This document shows, one piece after another, positions 1-7,901 of a stretch of DNA of 56,788 nucleotides. Source of the DNA: Fimenecus sp045594885 (GTDB taxonomy: Bacteria; Bacillota; Clostridia; Oscillospirales; Acutalibacteraceae); the NCBI GenBank assembly GCA_045594885.1, contig JAZNZJ010000058.1, positions 1 to 56,788 of the forward strand. Direction: 5' to 3'. How positions within the stretch are numbered: the first letter of the stretch is position 1; the number at the start of each line of letters is the position of its first letter. Below the pieces are notes generated by a model, which saw nothing but the letters and a program-made list of their open reading frames with translations, ran no database searches and was not told the origin of the DNA. Made by a program: the position numbers and the translations under genes.

Positions 1-2222
1 GACAATTCGTGATAGTGAGTTGCAAAAAGAGTTTTTGCACCGATTCGTCTTTTGTCTGCAATATACTCAACAACAGAACGAGCAATACTCATACCGTCAA
101 AGGTAGATGTGCCACGACCGATTTCGTCAAGGATTATAAGGCTATTCTTTGTTGCGAATTTAAGAATTTCTGCAACCTCATTCATTTCAACCATAAAGGT
201 TGATTGACCCGATGCCAAATCGTCGGACGCACCAACACGGGTGAAAATGCTATCAACAATGCCGATATCCGCTGACTTTGCGGGAACAAAACAGCCCATT
301 TGTGCCATTATTGTTATAATTGCAATCTGACGCATATATGTTGATTTACCCGCCATATTAGGTCCTGTGATAACTGCCATTCGGTTTTCTTCACAGTCAA
401 GAGTTGTGTCATTGGGCACAAACATTGTTTTCTTCTGTAATGCTTCAACTACGGGGTGACGACCCTCATAAATGCGGATAACACCTTTATCGTTAATGTC
501 GGGTCTTGTGTAGTTGTTTTTAAGTGATACTGTTGCGAAAGAGCATAAAACATCTAACAATGCCACTGCGTGGGCTGTTCGTTGTGTTCTTAAATACTCC
601 CCTGCAATCTTTTTACGGATTGAATTGAAAATCTCATATTCAAGACCAACAATTCTCTCTTGTGCACCGAGCACCTTTGTTTCAAGCTCTTTGAGTTCTT
701 CTGTAATATATCTTTCACAGTTTGAAAGTGTTTGTTTTCTTATATATGTATCGGGAACAAGTTCTTTATAAGAATTCAGAACTTCAAAGTAATAACCGAA
801 AACCTTGTTATAACCGATTTTGAGTTTTTTGATGCCTGTTTTTTCCTGCTCGTCGGCTTCCAATTTTGCAAGAACGGATTTACCGCCGTTTACAATGTCA
901 CGAAGCTCGTCAAGTTCTTTATTAAAGCCATCTTTAATCATTCCACCCTCACGGACAGAGAATGGAGCATCGTCCTTTATTGAAACCTTAATAAGTGAAC
1001 ACACATCTGCTAAAACATCAATTTCGTTATAGATATATTTGAGCAGATTACTGTTTGCATTTTTAAGATTTTCTTTGATTTGGGGCAAATTTTCTAAAGT
1101 TGTGCAAAGTGATAAAAGTTCCTTTGCATTTGCGGTGTTGTAAACGATACGGGTCATAAGACGTTCCATATCATATACTTTTACCATAAGTTCAGTTTCA
1201 CTCTCACGCATTTCGGTATTAGTGAAAAGCTCGTCCACCGCATTAAGTCTTTTTGAGATTTCTGCACAATCATATAATGGACGTTCAATAAATGAACGAA
1301 GCATTCTCTTACCCATTGCGGTTTTAGTTTTGTCAAGCACCCAGAGAAGTGAGCCCTTTTTGTCCCTATCACGCATTGTTTCAAGAAGTTCAAGGTTACG
1401 AATTGCAGAAATACCAAGGCTCATAAATTTAGCATCAGTATAAAAATTGATATTTTTAATATTCTCTAAATCTCGTTTTTGTGTTGATTTAAGATATGAA
1501 AGTGCCGCACCTAAGGCACATACCGCAGTATCTCTTTGATTAAGTGAAATTGTTGTTAAGTCATTAGTATTGAAATGCTCTTTACATACATTTTCTGCGT
1601 TTGCAAAGTCAAATTCTTCAATCAATAGCTCAACAGACGCTTCAAGCTTTTTAGAAATGAAATCGGCAAGAGAATTAAATGACACAACCTCTTTATTGAG
1701 AATAATTTCAGTTGGGTTATATCTGCCCATTTCGTTAATTACTCTCTGCTCAATATTCTCATTAAATTCTGTTAAATTGACCTCGCCTGTTGAAATATCG
1801 ATAAAGCACATACCAACATTACCGTTGGTTGCACAAACTGACGCGAGATAATTATTCTTTGACTCGTCTAGCATTGAGCTTTCAATAACAGTGCCGGGTG
1901 TGATAACACGAATAACGTCACGTTTTACAATACCCTTTGCACTTGCAGGGTCTTCCATCTGCTCACAAATTGCAACTTTATAGCCTTTTCCGACAAGTTT
2001 TGCAATATAACCGTCCGCACTATGAAAAGGTACACCGCACATTGGGGCTCTTTCTGCTTCGCCGCAATCACGACCTGTAAGTACAAGTTCAAGCTCTTTT
2101 GATGCGGTTTTAGCATCGTCAAAGAACATCTCGTAAAAGTCACCAAGACGGAACATCAATATGGTGTCTTCATAATTCTGTTTAATTTGAAAATATTGTT
2201 GCATCATTGGGGAGAGTGCCAT
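1..2222 (-). CDS. mutS: DNA mismatch repair ATPase MutS (3' end outside window)
   Basis: MutS recognises mismatches and short loops and uses ATP to recruit MutL. The frame is open from the ATG at 2222 to the window edge, giving about 740 residues of the usual 850-880, so the C-terminal helix-turn-helix and tetramer region is missing. The N-terminal mismatch-binding motif GDFYEMF (Phe-Tyr-Glu) lies near residues 26-32. The Walker A motif GPNMAGKST lies near residue 619 (around 340-366), followed by DEIGRGTSTFDG. The conserved FATHYHEL lies at the window edge. The ribosome binding site AAGGAA is 8 bases before the ATG. It is the last gene of the hydrolase-miaB-ricA-mutS operon, the same neighbourhood as in Bacillus. 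Nothing suggests damage; truncation is only by the window. Confidence 0.97.
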   Translation of the reverse strand, partial: MALSPMMQQYFQIKQNYEDTILMFRLGDFYEMFFDDAKTASKELELVLTGRDCGEAERAPMCGVPFHSADGYIAKLVGKGYKVAICEQMEDPASAKGIVKRDVIRVITPGTVIESSMLDESKNNYLASVCATNGNVGMCFIDISTGEVNLTEFNENIEQRVINEMGRYNPTEIILNKEVVSFNSLADFISKKLEASVELLIEEFDFANAENVCKEHFNTNDLTTISLNQRDTAVCALGAALSYLKSTQKRDLENIKNINFYTDAKFMSLGISAIRNLELLETMRDRDKKGSLLWVLDKTKTAMGKRMLRSFIERPLYDCAEISKRLNAVDELFTNTEMRESETELMVKVYDMERLMTRIVYNTANAKELLSLCTTLENLPQIKENLKNANSNLLKYIYNEIDVLADVCSLIKVSIKDDAPFSVREGGMIKDGFNKELDELRDIVNGGKSVLAKLEADEQEKTGIKKLKIGYNKVFGYYFEVLNSYKELVPDTYIRKQTLSNCERYITEELKELETKVLGAQERIVGLEYEIFNSIRKKIAGEYLRTQRTAHAVALLDVLCSFATVSLKNNYTRPDINDKGVIRIYEGRHPVVEALQKKTMFVPNDTTLDCEENRMAVITGPNMAGKSTYMRQIAIITIMAQMGCFVPAKSADIGIVDSIFTRVGASDDLASGQSTFMVEMNEVAEILKFATKNSLIILDEIGRGTSTFDGMSIARSVVEYIADKRRIGAKTLFATHYHEL

Positions 2223-2253
2223 ATTAAAAATTCCTTCTTAGTAAATAGATTTT

Positions 2254-2322
2254 ATTGTGGGACGATGTGGGCATCGTCCCCTACAATTTTTGTTTATTCG
2301 GCGGGAGCAAGCCCCCGCCCTA
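2254..2322. repeat. Two tandem short palindromic repeats (CCCTAC family)
   Basis: Two hairpin-forming units lie between ricA and mutS. The first (2254-2287) pairs GGGACGATG with CATCGTCCC and has ATTGT/ACAAT flanks. The second (2299-2322) pairs GGCGGG with CCCGCC. Both end in CCCTACA. Related units ending in CCCTAC occur at 17006-17032, 31916-31940 and 45944-45970. They look like interspersed extragenic palindromes. They lack a clear T-run, so terminator function is unproven. Confidence 0.7.
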
Positions 2323-2335
2323 CATTATTAAACAA

Positions 2336-2764
2336 TTAGTGGTTACAGCCTTCTTCGCCACAGTCACAGCTACAACCTGAACAGTCACCGCCGCACTGAT
2401 GTGCTGTTGGGTCGCATGTGTCAGGGTCATCACCGTTAACGCACATTGCAAGAATACCTGTGAGGAAGTTCATAAGCTCATCAATGTCTTTTCTTGCTTT
2501 TTCGTAAGCCTGCATATTGGGGTTCATCATAATTTCAGTGTAAACACCACGGAATTCCTCGTTATAAGCCTGCATTTTGCCTTCGTCGGGGTTTTCTTTT
2601 GATGCTTCGTGCTGTGCTGAAACCTGAATAAGCTGAATTTTGCCCATAAGCTCGTTGAGTGCTGTATCCTTTTCATTAGCCTCAATTGCTTTCTGCATTG
2701 CAAGGTATCTTTCATCTTGCTGAATTGCTTTACCAAGCTCTCTTGTAAGTTTTTCAAGTGACAT
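2336..2764 (-). CDS. RicA/YlbF-family regulator with Cys-rich tail
   Basis: This 142-residue protein has the all-helical YlbF/YmcA (Com_YlbF) fold: a Glu/Lys-rich helical body with the family pattern of AxxLG/AIxxxxRYLAMQKA near the N-terminus. In Bacillus the YlbF-YmcA-YaaT (RicAFT) complex binds iron-sulfur clusters and promotes RNase Y-dependent mRNA maturation and Spo0A phosphorylation. Position between miaB and mutS matches ymcA (ricA) synteny. The last 38 residues carry eight cysteines in closely spaced pairs (QCGGDCSGCSCDCGEEGC), a likely metal or Fe-S binding tail. The start is the ATG 9 bases after AAGGAG. Function is inferred from family and context; assignment to RicA rather than RicF is by synteny. 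Confidence 0.82.
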   Translation of the reverse strand: MSLEKLTRELGKAIQQDERYLAMQKAIEANEKDTALNELMGKIQLIQVSAQHEASKENPDEGKMQAYNEEFRGVYTEIMMNPNMQAYEKARKDIDELMNFLTGILAMCVNGDDPDTCDPTAHQCGGDCSGCSCDCGEEGCNH

Positions 2765-2798
2765 TTTGTTTTTGCTCCTTTATTTTAACTTTATTTTT

Positions 2799-4211
2799 TT
2801 ATTTTATAAGAATTCCTCTGACGAGCCAATTCAATGGTTCGGTCACTTTGACGTGACAGAATTTTCCAATTAAACTTTGGTCATCACTTGGGAATTCAAT
2901 TATAACATTTCCATCGGTACGACCTGCCAGATACCCCTGTAAAGTTTTACTCTCGCCCTCACAGAGTACACGGTAGGTTTTACCTTTCATTTCTGCACTA
3001 TGATTTGCAGCAATACTCTCTTGCAAATCACAGAGTTCTTTAAACCATTTATTTTTTTCTTCATAGGGCACAGGGTCGGGCATTTCTGCCGCTTTTGTAC
3101 CTTTTCTTGATGAGAATATGAATGTGAACAATGAAGTATAGCCAACCTCTTTTACAAGTGATAAAGTATCGCAGAATTCCTCATAGGTTTCACCGGGGAA
3201 GCCCACAATTATATCACTTGTAAGTGACAGCCCTTCAATTTTCTCTTTAGCATAATTCACAAGCTCAAGATATTTTTCACGGGTGTAACGTCGATTCATT
3301 TCTTTAAGAATTCTGTTATTACCCGACTGCACGGGCAAATGAATATGCTTTGATGCTTTTTCACATTCGGCAATTGTGTCGATTAACTCTTTTGTGCAAT
3401 CTTTTGGGTGGGAGGTCATAAAACGAATTGTAAACTCACCGGGTATATCATTAATCTGACGAATAAGCTGTGAGAAATTTATATCTTCTTCTAAGCCCTT
3501 GCCATATGAATTAACGTTCTGCCCAAGGAGTGTAATATCTTTATAACCCTCGGCGATAATCTGCCTTGCTTCTGCGAGAATATCCGCTGATTTACGGCTT
3601 CTCTCACGCCCTCTTACGTAAGGCACAACACAGTAAGTACAGAAGTTGTCGCAACCATACATAATAGGAAGCCATGCCTTTGCAGAATTATCACGAAGTG
3701 CGGGAATGCCCTCGGCAACCTCATTGGTTTCTGTCATATCTGCGAAAAATCTTTTACCACGGGTTAAAAATGATTTGAATATTTCAGGCACTTTATATTG
3801 ATTATGAGTACCGAAAACAATATCAACAAATGGGTAACTCTTAAACAATTTTTCACGTATATGTTCTTGTTGCATCATACAACCGCAAAGTGCAATTATT
3901 AGATTGGGATTTGTTTGCTTCAATTTTTTTATTGCACCCACATTACCGAAAACTCGGTCTTCAGCATGTTCACGGATTGCACAGGTGTTGTAAAGAATTA
4001 AATCTGCTTCTTCTTTTTCTTCGGTCATAACATAGCCCATTAATGAAAGTAAGCCTTTTATTCTTTCACTGTCTGCCACATTACCCTGACAGCCATAGGT
4101 GTGAACAAAGGCTTTGGGCTGTGTGTTATGGCGAAGTAACAACAATTCTTTGACATCTTCTGCTATTAAATTTTGTCTTTGTATTTCGCTTGAATTAACA
4201 AAATTAGTCAA
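2799..4211 (-). CDS. miaB: tRNA-2-methylthio-N6-dimethylallyladenosine synthase MiaB
   Basis: MiaB is a radical-SAM methylthiotransferase that adds a methylthio group to i6A37 of tRNAs reading UNN codons. The 470-residue protein has the full family layout. The N-terminal UPF0004 domain has cluster cysteines at C41 (YGCQ), C77 (NTCAIRE) and C111 (CGCMMQQ). The radical-SAM CxxxCxxC is at C187/C191/C194 (YGCDNFCTYCVVPY), and a C-terminal TRAM domain ends the protein. The start codon is TTG, 7 bases after AAGGAAG. It lies 2 bases downstream of the hydrolase gene and upstream of ricA and mutS, one operon. Confident. Confidence 0.96.
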   Translation of the reverse strand: MTNFVNSSEIQRQNLIAEDVKELLLLRHNTQPKAFVHTYGCQGNVADSERIKGLLSLMGYVMTEEKEEADLILYNTCAIREHAEDRVFGNVGAIKKLKQTNPNLIIALCGCMMQQEHIREKLFKSYPFVDIVFGTHNQYKVPEIFKSFLTRGKRFFADMTETNEVAEGIPALRDNSAKAWLPIMYGCDNFCTYCVVPYVRGRERSRKSADILAEARQIIAEGYKDITLLGQNVNSYGKGLEEDINFSQLIRQINDIPGEFTIRFMTSHPKDCTKELIDTIAECEKASKHIHLPVQSGNNRILKEMNRRYTREKYLELVNYAKEKIEGLSLTSDIIVGFPGETYEEFCDTLSLVKEVGYTSLFTFIFSSRKGTKAAEMPDPVPYEEKNKWFKELCDLQESIAANHSAEMKGKTYRVLCEGESKTLQGYLAGRTDGNVIIEFPSDDQSLIGKFCHVKVTEPLNWLVRGILIK

Positions 4212-4213
4212 GA

Positions 4214-5155
4214 TTAAACTTCCTTTGTGTAAATTGAGAGTAAGAATTTGAGAACATCGTTGTAAACAACCTGATTGTCTGTTTCGTTAAGAATTTCGTG
4301 ACGCATTGTGGGGTAAAGTATTGTTGTTGGGTCATAACCTGCTTCTGCAAGTTGGTCGGCAACCGCAAGAACACCTTTACCATTCATACCAACAGGGTCT
4401 TTTGCACCTGAAATCACCATAACGGGAAGTCCGTCAGGTAAGCGGTAAGCCCAAGCGGGGTCACAAGCTTCACGCATAAGGTTGTAAATATCACGATAGC
4501 CTGCAAGAGTATATGTAAATCCGCAAAGCTCGTCATTTGAATAGTTAAGTCTATTTTCTGCATTTTCTGAAAGCCAAGCAAGTGAGCTTTCTTTATCATT
4601 TCCCATCATTGAGAAACCTTTGTTCATTATCTCTGCCATTTTGTCAACACGATTTGTAAGTCCGTATTTATTAACAAGTATATCAATCACATCAGCACCC
4701 GCATTGATGATTTCAGGTAAATCACCTGTTCCGCACAAAATCAAACCATCAAGCTCATAGCCAAAATGTGAGCCGTAAACACGTGCACAGAATGAGCCCA
4801 TTGAATGACCGAAAAGAAAATATGGAATATCCGGATTTCTTTTTTTCATTATTTTTGTGAGAATGTGCATATCATCAACAAGACGTTTATCACCATTCAT
4901 TTCGCCCATATAACCAATTTGTGAACGCTCTTTAATGCTTTTGCCGTGACCTAAATGGTCATTACCGCAAACTACAAATCCGTTAGATGCGAGAAAACGT
5001 GCAAAATCGTCATAACGGGCAATATGCTCTGCCATTCCGTGAGTTAATTGCACAATGCCAATTGGGGTTAATTCGTCATCTTCCCATATGAGAGTTCTGA
5101 TTAAATTTTCACCATTTGATGAGTTAAAATAAGCCTCTTTTCTTACCAATGCCAT
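4214..5155 (-). CDS. Alpha/beta hydrolase, lysophospholipase/monoacylglycerol-lipase type
   Basis: This is a predicted cytosolic serine hydrolase of the Hydrolase_4 (PldB/monoglyceride lipase) group, 313 residues, without signal peptide. The nucleophile elbow GHSMGS gives Ser118; Asp253 (ISGAKDP) and His286 (TMRHEIL) complete the triad. HGMAEH near residue 40 supplies the oxyanion-hole loop. The ATG at 5155 is used because GGAGG lies 8 bases upstream; an in-frame TTG five codons earlier overlaps that GGAGG and is unlikely. First gene of the leftward operon ending in mutS. Natural substrate unknown, probably a small acyl ester or lysolipid. Confidence 0.88.
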   Translation of the reverse strand: MALVRKEAYFNSSNGENLIRTLIWEDDELTPIGIVQLTHGMAEHIARYDDFARFLASNGFVVCGNDHLGHGKSIKERSQIGYMGEMNGDKRLVDDMHILTKIMKKRNPDIPYFLFGHSMGSFCARVYGSHFGYELDGLILCGTGDLPEIINAGADVIDILVNKYGLTNRVDKMAEIMNKGFSMMGNDKESSLAWLSENAENRLNYSNDELCGFTYTLAGYRDIYNLMREACDPAWAYRLPDGLPVMVISGAKDPVGMNGKGVLAVADQLAEAGYDPTTILYPTMRHEILNETDNQVVYNDVLKFLLSIYTKEV

Positions 5156-5199
5156 AACAAAATCCTCCAAACTGCATAATAACGCATATTAATGGTTTT

Positions 5200-5228
5200 A
5201 TTGTACCACAAAACAGTTTTTTTGTCAT
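5200..5228 (-). promoter_or_regulatory. Promoter of hydrolase-miaB-ricA-mutS operon
   Basis: Reading leftward, ATGACA, a 17-base spacer and TACAAT end 45 bases before the hydrolase ATG. The 5156-5451 intergenic stretch otherwise holds AT-rich sequence and the divergent promoter of the SCP2 gene; no other feature was seen in it. Confidence 0.6.
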
Positions 5229-5391
5229 TAAAAATCTTTAAATTTTTGAAAAAATTAAATTTTGTATAGTTTACTATTTAGCGATTTTAAAATTAAAAAT
5301 TTTTATTAAAAACTGTTAGATTTTATGTTACTTTTTTCCAATTTCGATATTTTTTGCGAGAGTTTTTCCATTTCTTTTCAAGGTGTAAAAT

Positions 5392-5420
5392 TTGCAATAA
5401 AAAAATCAATATGATACAAT
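5392..5420 (+). promoter_or_regulatory. Promoter of SCP2-domain gene
   Basis: TTGCAA, 17 bases, TACAAT; the ATG at 5452 follows 31 bases later with TGAGGAG as ribosome binding site. Good match to a sigma-A promoter. Confidence 0.65.
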
Positions 5421-5451
5421 GAAGAAAATCAAAAATTGAGGAGTGAAAACC

Positions 5452-5775
5452 ATGACATACGAACAGGTTGTTGCAAAAGTAAGGGCAAAATTTCAAGACG
5501 TTGATGCAAGTAGCATTGATGGTGTTGTTGCATTACAAATTAACCTTGAAGGCAAAAATGTGAACGGCATTTTTTACATTGAAGTAAAAGACCACAATGT
5601 TAATGTTGAGCCTTACGAATATTACGACAGACACGCAATTGTTACTGTTAATCCAACAAACCTTTTAAAACTTGTTGACGGTAAGCTTGACCCCGTTGAA
5701 GCATATACAAAGGGCAAGGTTACAATTGACGGTGACGCAGGTGCAGTGCTTACAGTAATTAATCTTGTTAAGTAA
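5452..5775 (+). CDS. SCP2 sterol-binding domain protein
   Basis: This 107-residue protein is a stand-alone SCP2-like lipid-binding domain. It has an N-terminal helix (TYEQVVAKVRAKF), a central beta sheet (ALQINLEGKNVNGIFYIEV, then AIVTVNPTNLLKLVDGKLDP) and the hallmark AYTKGKVTIDGDAGAVL near the C-terminus. Such small proteins are common in Clostridia; their ligand is usually unknown but likely a fatty acyl group. The ATG at 5452 is 8 bases after TGAGGAG; a GTG three codons earlier overlaps that site. Single-gene unit, divergent from the hydrolase operon and closed by a strong terminator. The neighbouring lipid-like hydrolase is a suggestive but unproven partner. Confidence 0.85.
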   Translation: MTYEQVVAKVRAKFQDVDASSIDGVVALQINLEGKNVNGIFYIEVKDHNVNVEPYEYYDRHAIVTVNPTNLLKLVDGKLDPVEAYTKGKVTIDGDAGAVLTVINLVK

Positions 5776-5788
5776 TTTTAGTACACAT

Positions 5789-5823
5789 AAAAAGGAACAA
5801 CTCAATCGAGTTGTTCCTTTTTT
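5789..5823. terminator. Bidirectional rho-independent terminator
   Basis: A perfect 15-base stem (AAAAAGGAACAACTC with its complement) and a 4-base loop, A-run and T-run on the two sides. It separates the SCP2 gene from the convergent gene at 5822-6295, whose stop codon overlaps its end. Confidence 0.9.
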
Positions 5824-6295
5824 ATACTGTTATTTCAAAATCGGCACTTTCGCCTGCAATTCTTAATGAAATATTACCTTCAGTTGCCTTAATTTTATAT
5901 ACCTGATTGGATTGATTAGGTATGAATTCGTGAACAATTTCGCCATTGACCAGCAAAACATATTTAGCATTACCCGAATTCAATTTAAAATTATCCACCT
6001 TAACCTGAAAGGTTTCACCCCAAAAATTCGTATTGTAAACCTCATAAACACCACTAAACTTTTCAGATGAATAGGTTTTAATTTTTGTAACTTTATTTGT
6101 CTTTTCCCACATACCTGCATTGCCTATATCCATATTGATTATGTTTTCATCGGTTATGGTCTGCAAAGCATAATTATCTTCACCGTTGGTATCTGCAATA
6201 TGTTCAAAAGCATCTGTTGGTAGCATTTTAATCACTACAACCACAAATATTATCGCCAGAGGTATTATTAAAATATTTTTTATTCTTATTCTCAT
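5822..6295 (-). CDS. Unknown membrane-anchored extracellular protein
   Basis: Not recognised. The 157-residue protein starts with basic residues and one hydrophobic stretch (IIPLAIIFVVVVIKML, residues 9-24), with no lipobox cysteine, so it is probably an N-terminally anchored exported protein. The remainder looks like a beta sandwich (WGETFQVKVDNFKLNSG, then YVLLVNGEIVHEF, then ISLRIAGESADFEITV), resembling small carbohydrate-binding or adhesion-type modules without an assignable family. The start is supported by AGGG upstream and by a promoter at 6326-6355. Single-gene unit. Confidence 0.6.
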   Translation of the reverse strand: MRIRIKNILIIPLAIIFVVVVIKMLPTDAFEHIADTNGEDNYALQTITDENIINMDIGNAGMWEKTNKVTKIKTYSSEKFSGVYEVYNTNFWGETFQVKVDNFKLNSGNAKYVLLVNGEIVHEFIPNQSNQVYKIKATEGNISLRIAGESADFEITV

Positions 6296-6325
6296 TTTAA
6301 ACCCTCCCTTATAATTTACAATTAA

Positions 6326-6355
6326 ATTATATCATTACTCTTTTTATAAGGTCAA
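6326..6355 (-). promoter_or_regulatory. Promoter of the 5822-6295 gene
   Basis: Leftward TTGACC, 18 bases, TATAAT, ending about 30 bases before the ATG at 6295. Confidence 0.65.
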
Positions 6356-6391
6356 TACAATTCTTTAAATTGGGATTTGTAGGTTTCTTTG

Positions 6392-6462
6392 TGTCATTCT
6401 GAGTGAAGCGAAGAATCTCTGTTTGGTTGAGATTCTTCGTCACTGCGTTCCTCAGAATGACA
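6392..6462. repeat. Interspersed inverted-repeat element (TGTCATTCTGAG type)
   Basis: A 71-base imperfect palindrome. The left arm starts TGTCATTCTGAG and continues GCGAAGAATCTC; the right arm GAGATTCTTCG ends CTCAGAATGACA. Short elements of this sort are widespread in Clostridia genomes as small non-coding repeats. It sits in the 300-base gap before the oxidoreductase gene, upstream of that gene's promoter. No coding capacity. Confidence 0.7.
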
Positions 6463-6529
6463 TTACTTGTAGATAGTATTTATCCCTACAAATTCAAATT
6501 TATATTTATAAACACCATATAATTTATAC

Positions 6530-6557
6530 TTTACTTTTTATGCTTATGTGGTATAAT
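6530..6557 (+). promoter_or_regulatory. Promoter of oxidoreductase-permease unit
   Basis: TTTACT, 16 bases, TATAAT, 38 bases before the ATG at 6596. The -10 is perfect, the -35 weak, leaving room for an activator. Confidence 0.5.
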
Positions 6558-6595
6558 TTTTTTGATAAAATTACACTTTTAAGTGAGATGATATT

Positions 6596-7894
6596 ATGTC
6601 AAAACCAGTTACCGCAATTATTGTTGGTGCAGGTCACAGAGCTTTAATCTATGCTGAACTTGCTATTACAAACCCCGAATTGTTAAAGATTGTTGGTGTT
6701 GCTGACCCCAACCCCGTACGTCGTCAAATGGTAATGGAAAAATTCGGATTTTTACCCGATATGTGCTTTGAAAATGCCGAGGAATTGGCAAAGCACGGCA
6801 AACTTGCCGACACAATAATCAACGGCACAATGGACCATCAGCATTTGGAGACATCTATTCCCCTACTCAATGTTGGCTATGATATGCTTTTAGAAAAACC
6901 ATTTGCACCTAACGAAGAAGAAATGAGAGAAATAGTTGAGTGTGCAAGAGTCAACAATTCAAAGGTTATGATTTGTCACGTTCTTCGCTATACACCATTC
7001 TATTATGCTATTAAAGAAAGACTCGTAAATGGTGAAATTGGTGACATTATGAATATTCAAACCCTTGAGCACGTAAGTTATCATCACCTTTCAACCTCTT
7101 ATGTGCGTGGTAAATGGGCAAACTCGCACGAATGTCACACATCAATGCTTCTTGCAAAATGCTGTCATGATATTGATATTATGATGTGGATGATGAGCGA
7201 CACAAAGCCCGTTGCTATTTCAAGCTTTGGCGGTAAATATCAATTCAAGCCCGAAAATGCACCTGAAAATGCAGGTGAAAGGTGTTTAGTTGATTGTCCG
7301 TTAGTTGAAGATTGCAGATACTCTGCAAAACGACTTTATATTGACCAACCTGACCGTTGGGCATTTTACATTTGGGACAAGCTTGAGCATATCAAAAATC
7401 CCACAATTGAAGATAAAATTAATCTTCTCAAGGGTGACTCACCCTACGGCAAATGCATTTACAAATGCGACAATGATGTTGTTGACCACCAGTCAGTACT
7501 CGTAAACTTTGCAAATGGTGCTACGGGAACTCACAATATGGTTGGCGGGTCGTCAACCTCACTGCGTAGAATTCACATTATTGGCACACTTGGTGAGATT
7601 TACGGTAATTTTGAAGAAGCAAAATTCTATGTTTCAAAAATTCACCCCACAAAAACTGATGAAAAAATCGTTGAAGAAGTTGACCTCAGACTCACGGGTG
7701 ATATGGTTGGTGCTTACGGCGGTCACGGTGGCGGTGACGAAAGACTTGCAGAGGATTTTGTTTCATTTGTTCGTGGCGAAAATCCAAGTCTTGCCTGCAC
7801 ATCAATTTTTGATTCTGTAGCAGGTCATTTATGCGTTTATCTTGCAGATAAATCAAGAGAAAATAATGGCGAAGTGCAGAAAGTGGAGTTTTAA
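6596..7894 (+). CDS. Gfo/Idh/MocA-family NAD(P)-dependent oxidoreductase
   Basis: This 432-residue dehydrogenase belongs to the Gfo/Idh/MocA family, which oxidises or reduces sugars, cyclitols and related compounds. The Rossmann GAGHRA is at residues 11-16, and the family EKP motif at 100-102. A catalytic-type HDID is at 191-194 and a C-terminal alpha/beta substrate domain follows. An insertion has five cysteines, C230, C234, C240 (CLVDCPLVEDC) and C287, C291 (CIYKC), recalling a structural metal site found in a clostridial subgroup. It is followed after 7 bases by a permease, so the pair probably imports and converts one organic acid or sugar acid. Exact substrate not deducible. Confidence 0.88.
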   Translation: MSKPVTAIIVGAGHRALIYAELAITNPELLKIVGVADPNPVRRQMVMEKFGFLPDMCFENAEELAKHGKLADTIINGTMDHQHLETSIPLLNVGYDMLLEKPFAPNEEEMREIVECARVNNSKVMICHVLRYTPFYYAIKERLVNGEIGDIMNIQTLEHVSYHHLSTSYVRGKWANSHECHTSMLLAKCCHDIDIMMWMMSDTKPVAISSFGGKYQFKPENAPENAGERCLVDCPLVEDCRYSAKRLYIDQPDRWAFYIWDKLEHIKNPTIEDKINLLKGDSPYGKCIYKCDNDVVDHQSVLVNFANGATGTHNMVGGSSTSLRRIHIIGTLGEIYGNFEEAKFYVSKIHPTKTDEKIVEEVDLRLTGDMVGAYGGHGGGDERLAEDFVSFVRGENPSLACTSIFDSVAGHLCVYLADKSRENNGEVQKVEF

Positions 7895-7901
7895 TTAAGA
7901 T

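Noticed and set aside
7305..7820. Open frames overlapping the Gfo/Idh/MocA gene
   Set aside because: They overlap a clear long gene in other frames, lack ribosome binding sites and resemble no protein; many similar shadows across the window were ignored.
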